The notes beneath the pieces were generated by a model that made no database searches, was not told the origin of the DNA, and worked only from the letters and a program-made list of their open reading frames with translations. The translations under genes were made by a program, and so were the position numbers. From the NCBI GenBank assembly GCA_003695835.1, contig RFHN01000062.1, positions 1 through 14,296 of the forward strand: a DNA stretch of 14,296 nt, given 5' to 3'. Source of the DNA: Armatimonadota bacterium (GTDB taxonomy: Bacteria > Armatimonadota > Fimbriimonadia > Fimbriimonadales > ATM1). This document shows, in pieces, positions 6,694 through 13,085 of this stretch (the stretch's first letter is position 1; every line of letters starts with the position of its first letter).

Positions 6694-6723
6694 ATTCTGA
6701 ATGCTTGAGCCCGCGAAAGTCAA
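6694..6723 (-). promoter_or_regulatory. Sigma70-type promoter of outer-membrane-like gene
   Basis: TTGACT (6723-6718) and CAGAAT (6699-6694) on the minus strand are 18 nt apart. They lie just past the ndk stop and predict a 5' untranslated region of about 58 nt. This is the only good -35/-10 pair found. Confidence 0.65.
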
Positions 6724-6725
6724 TC

Positions 6726-7142
6726 TCACGAGACGATCTCATCCGGGCTGAACCAGAGGGCCACCTCACGCTGGGCATCCTCCGGAGTCGCGCTCCCGTG
6801 TACGATGTTCTCCTCGATCGAAAGGGCGAAATCCCCGCGGATCGTCCCTGGAGCCGCCTCGAGGGCATTGGTAGCCCCCATCATCGTCCGAGAAGCCTGG
6901 ACCGCGTTGGGCCCCTCAATCACCATCGCCACCACCGGCCCGGACGTCAGGTACTCGACCAAACTGCCGTAGAAAGGCTTCTCGCGGTGCTCTTCATAGT
7001 GCTTCTCCACCAAATCCTTACCGGCAAGCACCATCTTGAGAGCCGCCAATCGGAGCCCCCGCGCCTCAAACCGCCGAATGACCTCGCCGACCAGCGCTCG
7101 GCGAACCCCGTCCGGCTTGACTAAAATCAACGTTCTCTCCAT
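6726..7142 (-). CDS. ndk: Nucleoside diphosphate kinase
   Basis: Ndk transfers the gamma-phosphate between nucleoside triphosphates and diphosphates through a phosphohistidine, balancing the NTP/dNTP pools. The 138-residue protein begins 'MERTLILVKPDGVRRALVGE' and carries the active-site His115 in 'NIVHGSATPEDAQREVALWF', with 'TIRGDFA' before it and 'KPFYGSLVEYLTSGPVVAMV' in the middle. Length and motifs are those of the standard bacterial enzyme. The ATG has no Shine-Dalgarno; TATCCT lies 11 nt upstream. It is divergent from the aminotransferase gene, with 51 nt between the two start codons. Confidence 0.97.
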   Translation of the reverse strand: MERTLILVKPDGVRRALVGEVIRRFEARGLRLAALKMVLAGKDLVEKHYEEHREKPFYGSLVEYLTSGPVVAMVIEGPNAVQASRTMMGATNALEAAPGTIRGDFALSIEENIVHGSATPEDAQREVALWFSPDEIVS

Positions 7143-7153
7143 TCAGGCGGGGC

Positions 7154-7159
7154 AGGATA
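7154..7159 (-). promoter_or_regulatory. -10-like TATCCT of ndk
   Basis: TATCCT on the minus strand ends 11 nt before the ndk ATG, implying a leader of about 4-5 nt. It matches 4 of 6 consensus bases. No -35 is recognisable. Confidence 0.4.
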
Positions 7160-7174
7160 CCCGCTCGCGGCTGC

Positions 7175-7183
7175 TGTCATAAT
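7175..7183 (+). promoter_or_regulatory. Extended -10 (TGTCATAAT) of the aminotransferase operon
   Basis: TG, one base, then CATAAT (7178-7183) forms an extended -10 element ending 10 nt before the ATG at 7194. It predicts a leader of 3-4 nt and no Shine-Dalgarno, facing away from the ndk promoter in the same short gap. Confidence 0.55.
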
Positions 7184-7193
7184 CAGCCCAGCG

Positions 7194-8459
7194 ATGAGCA
7201 AGCGCCTCGATGACACCGTAGACAGGTACACGCGCTACCTGAACCCAGGGCTCGCCCGCCTCATGACCTTCGCTGGCTTCGGCCTCGAGGCGCGAGCCGA
7301 AGGGGTCTATGTCTACGACGATGACGGAAACGCGTACCTCGATTGCCTCGGCGGATACGGCGTGTTCGCCCTGGGCCACAGACACCCGAAGGTCGTCGAA
7401 GCCGCCAAGCGCGCCTTAGACCAGATTCCCCTCTCGTCGAAGGTGTTCTTCAACGAGCCGCAGGGATTGCTGGCAGAAAAGCTCGCCGAACTGACGCCCG
7501 GGAATCTTCAGTTCAGCTTCTTCGTCAGCTCGGGCACCGAGGCCGTCGAGGCGGCCCTCAAGTTCGCCCGGCACTACAGAGGCCGCCCGGTATTCGTCGC
7601 CGCACACAACGGGTACCACGGTAAGACCTTCGGAAGCGTCTCCGTAACCGGCCGCGAGAAGTACCGCACGCCCTTCGAGCCGCTCTTGCCCACAGCCAAA
7701 TTCGTCCCGTTCGGGGACGTGGACGCTCTCGCCGAGGCCGCCGACGAGCAAACCGCGGCGATCATCCTCGAGCCAATCCAGGGAGAGGGCGGAATTCGCC
7801 TGGCCCCTCCCGGATACCTCACCGCCGCGAAAGAGATTGCCCAGAAGGTTGGCGCGCTCTTGATTCTCGACGAAGTCCAAACCGGATTGGGGCGAACGGG
7901 CAGGAACTTCGCCGCGGAGTATGACGGCGTAACGCCCGACCTCATGACGCTCGCGAAGGCGCTGGGCGGAGGCGTTTGCCCGATTGGCGCTCTCATCGGA
8001 ACGGAGGAAGTCTGGCAAGCGGTTCTCGGAGAGAATCCGCTCCTGCATACAAGCACGTTCGGAGGCAACCAGCTGGCCTGTTCCTGCGCCCTCGCCGCGC
8101 TCGAAGTGCTGGTTCAAGAAGACCTCGCAACCCGCGCGGAGGAGCGAGGGAAGCAGCTTCTCGCCGGCCTCCGCCAGGTCCAAGCCCAGCACAGCGACCT
8201 GCTCGCGGAGGTGCGCGGCGTAGGTCTCATGGTGGGAGTCGAGTTCTCGATGGACGAGGTCGCCGAACTTTGCATTGCCCATATGCTCAAGCGCGGCGTC
8301 ATTGCGGCCTACACTCTCAACAACCCGCGCGTGATTCGCTTCGAACCGCCGCTGATTATCTCGGAGGAAGAGGTAGACCGAGCGATCAACGTGTTCGGCG
8401 AAGCTGTCGCGGAAACACAAGAGCTCCTCGGCGCCCTGCAACTGGGAGGGAACGCATGA
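7194..8459 (+). CDS. Class III PLP-dependent aminotransferase (putrescine/acetylornithine aminotransferase-like)
   Basis: This is a fold-type I aminotransferase of 421 residues. Visible motifs: 'FFVSSGTEAVEAALKFAR' (PLP phosphate cup near 109-126), 'HNGYHGKTFGSVSVTG' (138-153), 'ILEPIQGEGG' (191-200), Asp226 in 'LLILDEVQTGLGRTG', and the PLP-binding Lys255 in 'LMTLAKALGGGVCPIGA'. The N-terminal 'RYLNPGLARLMTF' extension and 'GHRHPKVVEA' resemble the putrescine aminotransferase (PatA/YgjG) subgroup more than ArgD, but the substrate cannot be fixed from sequence. It is the first gene of a three-gene unit: its TGA overlaps the ATG of the hydrolase as ATGA. The start is set by the -10 element just upstream. 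Confidence 0.93.
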   Translation: MSKRLDDTVDRYTRYLNPGLARLMTFAGFGLEARAEGVYVYDDDGNAYLDCLGGYGVFALGHRHPKVVEAAKRALDQIPLSSKVFFNEPQGLLAEKLAELTPGNLQFSFFVSSGTEAVEAALKFARHYRGRPVFVAAHNGYHGKTFGSVSVTGREKYRTPFEPLLPTAKFVPFGDVDALAEAADEQTAAIILEPIQGEGGIRLAPPGYLTAAKEIAQKVGALLILDEVQTGLGRTGRNFAAEYDGVTPDLMTLAKALGGGVCPIGALIGTEEVWQAVLGENPLLHTSTFGGNQLACSCALAALEVLVQEDLATRAEERGKQLLAGLRQVQAQHSDLLAEVRGVGLMVGVEFSMDEVAELCIAHMLKRGVIAAYTLNNPRVIRFEPPLIISEEEVDRAINVFGEAVAETQELLGALQLGGNA

Positions 8460-9208
8460 CAACGGTTACCGATCAGGTCTTCGCCTCGCCGGATGGCATC
8501 GAGCTGCGACTGGACATCTTCTATCCAAACACTCCCGGTCCCCACCCAGCCGTGCTCTGCATTCATGGAGGCGGTTGGATCTCGGGAAGCAAGGAAGAGT
8601 ACGCCCCGGTTGCACAGGAGTTTGCCCGAAGGGGAATTGCGGGTGCGGCCTGCGACTACCGGTTGGCCCCTTTGTACCCCTTTCCCGCCGCAGTGCACGA
8701 CGTCCGCGCCGCCGTCCGGTACCTGCGAGAGAACGCCGAGACCCTGGGTCTTGATCCGCACTGCCTCTTCTCCTTCGGGAACAGCGCCGGAGGGCATCTC
8801 TCCGCCTTCCTCGCCCTCTCGCCCGAGCCGTCCGAGCGGGTAAGCGGAGCCGTCAACGTCTCCGGCCTCACGGACCTCACGAACCCGCTCGAACAGCACG
8901 CTCCTATCGCGCATGACTTTCTCCAACAGTTCGTCGGCGTCCCCTACGAGGGGAACGAAGAGCGGTGGATGGAAGCCAGCCCTTTTCACAACATCATTGC
9001 AGAAGCCGCACCGGTCCTGAACATCCACGGCACACTCGACGACATCGTCAACCCCAGCCAAAGCGTCCGGTTCCACGAAGCGCTCAAGGCAGTCGGCGCT
9101 CGCAGTGAGCTTCTCTTACTCGAGGGAGAGGGGCACAGCTTCAGCCCCGGGGCGTTTGAGCAGATCTTGGACCGTTCCGTGGCCTTCTTCCGCGAGGTGT
9201 GCCCGTAA
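8456..9208 (+). CDS. Alpha/beta hydrolase of the BD-FAE/hormone-sensitive-lipase-like type
   Basis: The 250-residue hydrolase has the oxyanion motif 'CIHGGGW' (35-41), the nucleophile elbow 'FGNSAGGHLSA' with Ser110, Asp195 in 'IHGTLDDIVN', and His227 in 'EGEGHSFSPG', a complete triad. No signal peptide or membrane segment is seen, so it is cytoplasmic. Relatives include carbohydrate esterases, small-molecule carboxylesterases and kynurenine formamidase-like enzymes; the substrate is unknown. The ATG at 8456 follows GGGAGGG (8444-8450) by 5 nt and overlaps the aminotransferase stop by 4 nt. The frame stays open far upstream inside that gene, but this start is clearly right. The TAA is followed immediately by the ATG of the aldolase. 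Confidence 0.9.
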   Translation: MTTVTDQVFASPDGIELRLDIFYPNTPGPHPAVLCIHGGGWISGSKEEYAPVAQEFARRGIAGAACDYRLAPLYPFPAAVHDVRAAVRYLRENAETLGLDPHCLFSFGNSAGGHLSAFLALSPEPSERVSGAVNVSGLTDLTNPLEQHAPIAHDFLQQFVGVPYEGNEERWMEASPFHNIIAEAAPVLNIHGTLDDIVNPSQSVRFHEALKAVGARSELLLLEGEGHSFSPGAFEQILDRSVAFFREVCP

Positions 9209-10234
9209 ATGATCGTTGACCTTAGAAGCGACACCGTAACCCGCCCAACGCCCGAAATGCTCGAGGCGATGATGCAGGCCGAGTTGGGGGACGACGTCCT
9301 CCGAGACGACCCGACCGTGCTCGAGCTGGAGCGGCTCGCCGCCCAAAAGATGGGGAAGGAGGCCGCGCTCTACGTCCCCAGCGGCACGATGGCGAACCAG
9401 ATCGGAGTCCAACTCTGGACTAAGCCGGGCGATGCGATTCTCGTTGAGCAGGACGCCCACATCCTATTCTATGAGTCGGCTGGCCCAGCCCTTCACGCGT
9501 CCGTAGTCACCTTTACGCTTCCCTCCCACCACGGAGTCATGGATCCGGAGACCATCCGCAGCCGGATCACCAAAGCGACCGAACACACTCCCGGTACCAC
9601 CCTGCTTTGCGTGGAGAACACGCATAACCGAGCAGGCGGCACGGTCGTTCCGCTGGAGCGCATGCGAGAGTATCGCGAGGTTGCAAACGAAAATGGCTTG
9701 AAGATTCACCTCGATGGCGCGCGGATCTTCAACGCCGCGACCGCCCTGGGCGTCGAAGCCGCAGAGATCGCCCAGTACGCCGACTCGGTCTCTTTCTGCC
9801 TCAGCAAGGGGCTCTCTTGTCCCGTCGGATCGCTCATCTGCGGTCCGCGTGAGCAGATCGACCGCGCGGTCTGGCTCCGCAAACGGATGGGCGGTGCCAT
9901 GCGGCAAGCCGGAATCCTCGCTGCAGCCGGCATCTATGCACTCAACCACCTGGTCGGCCGACTGGCTGAGGATCACAGGCGCGCCCGCGAAATGGCGGAA
10001 CACCTCGACTCCCTCCCGGGGCTGTGCGTGGATCTTGAAACGGTCCAAACGAACATCGTCCGCGTGAAGACGGACGCCCCCGCACCGGTCTGGCAAACGC
10101 GGCTCGCGGAGGCGGGCGTCCGCTGCTTCGCCACCGGCCCAAACAGCCTGCGCCTCGTCTTCCACCGAGAGATAGACGACGAAGGGCTTGCGCACGCGAA
10201 GCGGGTCTTTTCCGATCTCTGCCAAACCGCGTAG
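9209..10234 (+). CDS. ltaE: Low-specificity L-threonine aldolase
   Basis: This fold-type I PLP enzyme cleaves L-threonine or L-allo-threonine to glycine and acetaldehyde. The 341 residues include the opening 'DLRSDTVTRPTPEMLEAM', 'GDDVLRDDPTV', 'YVPSGTMANQIG', His84 in 'EQDAHI' (stacks on the cofactor in this family), Asp169 in 'IHLDGARIFNAA', and the Schiff-base Lys200 in 'SFCLSKGLSCPVGS'. 'RKRMGGAMRQAGILAAAG' is also characteristic. The ATG directly abuts the hydrolase TAA (TAAATG), with GAGGTG 9 nt upstream, so the three genes form one coupled unit. It could supply glycine or acetaldehyde to a pathway shared with the two upstream enzymes; this is inference. Confidence 0.93.
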   Translation: MIVDLRSDTVTRPTPEMLEAMMQAELGDDVLRDDPTVLELERLAAQKMGKEAALYVPSGTMANQIGVQLWTKPGDAILVEQDAHILFYESAGPALHASVVTFTLPSHHGVMDPETIRSRITKATEHTPGTTLLCVENTHNRAGGTVVPLERMREYREVANENGLKIHLDGARIFNAATALGVEAAEIAQYADSVSFCLSKGLSCPVGSLICGPREQIDRAVWLRKRMGGAMRQAGILAAAGIYALNHLVGRLAEDHRRAREMAEHLDSLPGLCVDLETVQTNIVRVKTDAPAPVWQTRLAEAGVRCFATGPNSLRLVFHREIDDEGLAHAKRVFSDLCQTA

Positions 10235-10275
10235 CTGTCACGCCTTCGGCGCATCCAACTCCTAATCAGTAGGGG

Positions 10276-10281
10276 TATATT
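10276..10281 (+). promoter_or_regulatory. -10 box TATATT of leaderless promoter
   Basis: TATATT is followed after exactly 6 nt by the ATG at 10288, so the expected transcription start coincides with the start codon. No Shine-Dalgarno and no clear -35 are present. It separates this gene from the threonine aldolase unit. Confidence 0.6.
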
Positions 10282-10287
10282 GAGATA

Positions 10288-11157
10288 ATGGACGCGATCG
10301 TTGGAACAGCCGGGAGCTTCAAGTATGAGAGCCGCTCCGACCGCCTGAAGCGGGAGCTTCAGTACGCCCTCCGATCTGTAAGCCGCGAGGAACTTGCCTC
10401 CTGTTTCCGAGCGGTCCCTCAGGACGTTTTGCGAGCCTTCAAGCGCAGGGGCGTCGCCCTCTATCAAATCGGAAAGCGCGGTGCCCAAACGATCGCCAGC
10501 GAGGTCTCGGAGATGATCCAAGCAGGCAAGCGCGGCAAGGGGCGCGAACACCTCCAAGCTCGTTACGCGCACTTCAAAGAGAGCGCTTCCCGCAAGGCGC
10601 AGGACCTCCGCCACGCCCTGCGACGGACCCCTCAACTCTTGCAGGCAGTCCGTAGCGACCCGTCCGCTGTTCTTCCAGAGGTCGTAGGCTCGGTCCTCGG
10701 CTTCGCAATCGGCTCCGGCGGACTGGACGCAAACGGTGGGATACCAGACCTCGACCTGATGTTCGGAATCGGCGCGCACCGGAGCCTGCTCACACACACG
10801 ATCCTCGTCGGCGTGGGGGCTGAATGCGTCGGCATCTCGCTTGCCCGACTGATCCACCTCGTCTACGACAAACTCCCGCCCGACCACGATCCTGTCTGGG
10901 ACAGTCTCCACGAGCAAACCCAGCGGACGATCACCGCCGCTCGCGTCGGCACGGCTCTCGGTTTGGGCTTCCACTTGCTCGCGGACGGGACGGTCCAAGT
11001 CGGCGCCCTCCACGGCTTGCCGGTGGAGTTGCCGATGGAAGCCCACCAAACCATCATCACCACCAGTGGCGCCGCAGAAGCGGCAGTGGGGGTGAAAGGC
11101 TTCAAACGACGGGTCGTGGGTGCCTTCAAGCGAATACCCAGGCGCAACTCAAACTAA
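10288..11157 (+). CDS. Uncharacterised protein with HRxxxxTH and HLLAD motifs
   Basis: The 289-residue protein was not matched to a named family. The first half (about 15-120) is basic and helical. The second half has hydrophobic stretches (VGSVLGFAIG, TILVGVGAECVGISLARLI, GTALGLGFHLLA) around an Asp/His set: 'GIPDLDLMFGIGAHRSLLTH' (151-170; Asp154, Asp156, His164, His170) and 'FHLLADGTVQ' (228-237; His229, Asp233), then 'PMEAHQTI' (His253). This Asp/HR..TH/HxxxD arrangement recalls the YdjM/DUF457 group annotated as membrane-bound metal-dependent hydrolases, so a metal site is plausible but unproven. A -10 box 6 nt before the ATG makes it its own leaderless unit. It converges on the isomerase gene, with stop codons 7 nt apart. 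Confidence 0.7.
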   Translation: MDAIVGTAGSFKYESRSDRLKRELQYALRSVSREELASCFRAVPQDVLRAFKRRGVALYQIGKRGAQTIASEVSEMIQAGKRGKGREHLQARYAHFKESASRKAQDLRHALRRTPQLLQAVRSDPSAVLPEVVGSVLGFAIGSGGLDANGGIPDLDLMFGIGAHRSLLTHTILVGVGAECVGISLARLIHLVYDKLPPDHDPVWDSLHEQTQRTITAARVGTALGLGFHLLADGTVQVGALHGLPVELPMEAHQTIITTSGAAEAAVGVKGFKRRVVGAFKRIPRRNSN

Positions 11158-11164
11158 CAGCGCT

Positions 11165-12226
11165 CTACAACTCCGCCAACGAGCGCTTTAACGTATCGAT
11201 CGCCGCGATCTCGTAGGGGTCAACGCCGTATAACGCAGCCAGGTACAGGCTCACGAAGTCCGCCATGTACACCAGCGACAGGATCCGCGAGACCAGGCTC
11301 TCGCCACGAGCGGTGACCGTGTACGTCTGGGCCTTGGGCTCGATCAGCTCCCTCGTAATCCGGGCGCGCGCCTGCATGCGAGCGCTCTCCGTCCCATCCT
11401 CGAGGATCACCACCGTCCAACGCTTCCCGACTTGCGTCTCTGCCAAGGTCCATCCGACAATCTCGTTGTGGTTGAGCTCCGGGAAGGTGTTCGCAAAGGC
11501 CATGCACTTCGCGTTTTCGTTGAGTTGACCCTTCCAGCGGCTCGCCACAACGCCTTGCCACGAACCGAGGCCGTAAAGGAGAGGCACGTTGCCATAGAGC
11601 CGCGTTGCCAACCGCTTGGCTGCGTTGCGGCGCCCTGAGCTTTCAAGGCCCCAATCCGTGAGGCAGGACTCGAGCACGGAAAGCGCCTCGTCCCACGGTT
11701 GCTCCGGCAAGGCACCGACGCCGACGGCTGCCTGCACCAGGGGAACAAATAAGTAGCCCAACGCGGTGCGTGGCGGCTGGCCGCCGGGAATCTGAAGAAG
11801 GGGGAGCCTTGCCGCCTTCGCGCGTTCGGCAAGCGCCCCGCCCGACGTGATGCACACCACCTGGCAGCCCCGCCGAATGGCTTCCTCCGTCGCCGAGAGC
11901 GTCTCCTCCGTGTTGCCGCTGTAAGAACAGGCTACGACCAGCGAGTCCGGGCCGACCCACTTGGGCAACGCGTAGTCTCGCACGGTGAACGACGGGATCG
12001 CCCCCTCCTCGGAGAGCAGACAACCGAGCAAGTCGCCGCCAGCAGCCGAGCCGCCCATCCCACAAACAACAATATTGCGGTAGTCGCCTTTGACGCCGTC
12101 GAGGTCGAGCCGCTCGCTCAACTCCAGCGCCTCTCGACATTGCTTGGGAAACGCCTCCGCCAAGCCGAACATGCCGCGGGGGTCGGCTCGGAGCACGAAT
12201 TCCCGCGAGTCCAGCTGCTCAGGCAA
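11165..12226 (-). CDS. Bifunctional phosphoglucose/phosphomannose isomerase
   Basis: This SIS-domain sugar-phosphate isomerase interconverts glucose-6-P or mannose-6-P with fructose-6-P. The 353-residue protein has 'VVCGMGGSAAGGDLLG' (53-68), phosphate-binding 'ACSYSGNTEETL' (99-110), and the C-terminal 'NENAKCMAFANTFPELNHNE' (236-255). Glu237 and His253 are 16 apart, the same spacing as catalytic Glu203/His219 of the Pyrobaculum enzyme. 'YTVTARGESLVSRILSLVYM' closes the domain. The start is TTG at 12226, supported by GAGGAG (12240-12235) 8 nt upstream and a 5-nt gap from the ssb stop. It occupies the place of rpsR after rpsF-ssb. Confidence 0.93.
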   Translation of the reverse strand: MPEQLDSREFVLRADPRGMFGLAEAFPKQCREALELSERLDLDGVKGDYRNIVVCGMGGSAAGGDLLGCLLSEEGAIPSFTVRDYALPKWVGPDSLVVACSYSGNTEETLSATEEAIRRGCQVVCITSGGALAERAKAARLPLLQIPGGQPPRTALGYLFVPLVQAAVGVGALPEQPWDEALSVLESCLTDWGLESSGRRNAAKRLATRLYGNVPLLYGLGSWQGVVASRWKGQLNENAKCMAFANTFPELNHNEIVGWTLAETQVGKRWTVVILEDGTESARMQARARITRELIEPKAQTYTVTARGESLVSRILSLVYMADFVSLYLAALYGVDPYEIAAIDTLKRSLAEL

Positions 12227-12231
12227 GGGGA

Positions 12232-12645
12232 CTACTCCTCAGCAAACGGGTCTTCAGAGCCTTCGTCGTTGGCGGACCCGGCTGCAACAGCCGCCATTCC
12301 GGGCGCGTCGGCGTCGTCCCGCGGGCGGTCGAGCAGTTCGACCTGGTCCGCAACCACTTCGACGACCTCCCTCATATTGCCATCCGAAGCCTGGTACTTC
12401 CGCTGCTCGAGGCGACCGGTAACGCCCACCATGCGGCCTTTTGCACCATAGTTGCAAAGAAACTCAGCGCTCTGGCCCCAAGCGACACAGTTGATGAAGT
12501 AAGCGTCCGGTTCGTCCGAATTCTGCGGCTTGAACCGTTTCTGGACGGCGATCGTGAAGTTGACAACCTGCTTGCCGGTCGTGGTGGTCCGAAGTTCAGG
12601 GTCGCGCGTGAGGCGACCAGTCAGGCAAACCATATTCAAACTCAT
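12232..12645 (-). CDS. ssb: Single-stranded DNA-binding protein
   Basis: SSB coats single-stranded DNA in replication and repair. The 137-residue protein has a complete OB fold: 'MSLNMVCLTGRLTRDPELRT' opening, 'VVNFTIAVQKRF', 'YFINCVAWGQSAEFLCNYGA' and 'GRMVGVTGRLEQRKYQ', then 'VVADQVELLDRP'. A low-complexity Ala/Gly/Asp tail follows. The C-terminal tip reads 'SEDPFAEE': the usual terminal Pro-Phe is there but three residues follow it. The last two Glu codons and the stop contain GAGGAG, the Shine-Dalgarno for the next gene. The ATG has its own GAGGAG at 12658-12653, inside the end of rpsF, and lies 4 nt after that gene. Confidence 0.95.
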   Translation of the reverse strand: MSLNMVCLTGRLTRDPELRTTTTGKQVVNFTIAVQKRFKPQNSDEPDAYFINCVAWGQSAEFLCNYGAKGRMVGVTGRLEQRKYQASDGNMREVVEVVADQVELLDRPRDDADAPGMAAVAAGSANDEGSEDPFAEE

Positions 12646-12649
12646 GCGA

Positions 12650-12943
12650 TTACTCCTCTCGCAGGAAAACCCTGCCCCTTATGATTTCGTCGCTGATTCG
12701 GAATAACCTTCTTACTTCTTCAGGAACTGTCGGCGGAGCGGAGAACTCGACCAAGCAGTAGATCCCCTCGGTGTGACCCTTGATCTTGTAAGCCAGCTTC
12801 CGCGTATCCCACTTCGCGGCCTTGGAGACCGAGCCTCCGTTCTCCTCGATCGCCTTCTTGAAGGTGTCGAGCGACGCCTGGACGGCGGCATCGTCGAAGT
12901 TCGACGGCAAGATGTACAGCGCTTCGTAGTTTCGATTCTTCAT
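12650..12943 (-). CDS. rpsF: 30S ribosomal protein S6
   Basis: S6 binds S18 on the platform of the small ribosomal subunit. The 97-residue protein shows the family pattern 'NRNYEALYILPSNFDD', 'ENGGSVSKAAKWDTRKLAYK', 'TEGIYCLVEFSAPPTVPEEV' and 'RLFRISDEIIRGRVF'. The frame is open 14 codons further upstream, but the ATG at 12943 is chosen because AGAGGAAGG (12955-12947) precedes it and the sequence then begins as in other S6 proteins. It is first in rpsF-ssb-isomerase. rpsR, usually next after ssb, is absent from the window. The 5' leader can form alternative hairpins (see 12964-12996). Confidence 0.96.
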   Translation of the reverse strand: MKNRNYEALYILPSNFDDAAVQASLDTFKKAIEENGGSVSKAAKWDTRKLAYKIKGHTEGIYCLVEFSAPPTVPEEVRRLFRISDEIIRGRVFLREE

Positions 12944-12963
12944 GTGCCTTCCTCTGGACTTCG

Positions 12964-12996
12964 GTGCCCCGCCGGAGCCGGGCACAGAAAGGTGCC
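12964..12996 (-). promoter_or_regulatory. Hairpin region in the rpsF leader, possible S6:S18 autoregulatory site
   Basis: On the minus strand GTGCCC (12985-12980) pairs with GGGCAC (12969-12964) around a 10-nt loop containing CCG. The same GTGCC can instead pair with GGCAC at 12996-12992, so the two stems exclude each other. A third GGCAC (12948-12944) touches the start codon. Known S6:S18-binding leaders contain a CCG in a stem loop; a match to that family is only a possibility here. Confidence 0.35.
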
Positions 12997-13000
12997 GCCC

Positions 13001-13006
13001 AGTCTA
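13001..13006 (-). promoter_or_regulatory. -10-like TAGACT of the rpsF operon
   Basis: TAGACT on the minus strand predicts a start near 12996-12993 and a leader of about 50 nt, long enough for the hairpins and Shine-Dalgarno before rpsF. TTGCTC lies about 19 nt upstream as a weak -35. Confidence 0.4.
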
Positions 13007-13064
13007 CCCCAGCCCACCCGACCGGGAGCAAGCGCCGGGCTCATCTCATCGCCTCATGATTGGA

Positions 13065-13070
13065 TAGAAT
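13065..13070 (+). promoter_or_regulatory. -10 box TAGAAT of the DUF262 gene
   Basis: TAGAAT (5 of 6 consensus bases) lies 15 nt before the ATG at 13086, giving a predicted leader of about 9 nt and no room for a Shine-Dalgarno. It is divergent from the rpsF promoter. Confidence 0.45.
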
Positions 13071-13085
13071 CGCTCGGCAATACAG

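Noticed and set aside
7976..8455. N-terminal extension of the alpha/beta hydrolase inside the aminotransferase gene
   Set aside because: The extension is Arg/Pro-rich frame-shadow sequence; the hydrolase fold begins at the ATG at 8456, behind a good ribosome site.
7416..8462. Minus-strand frame of 348 codons
   Set aside because: It is the shadow of the class III aminotransferase, with no domain-like sequence and no start signals.
10239..10252. Short hairpin CGCC-TTC-GGCG after the threonine aldolase gene
   Set aside because: It has only four base pairs and no T tract, so it is not a credible terminator.
9973..11049. Minus-strand frame of 358 codons
   Set aside because: It runs antisense across the end of the threonine aldolase, a promoter and the 10288 gene, with no family motifs.
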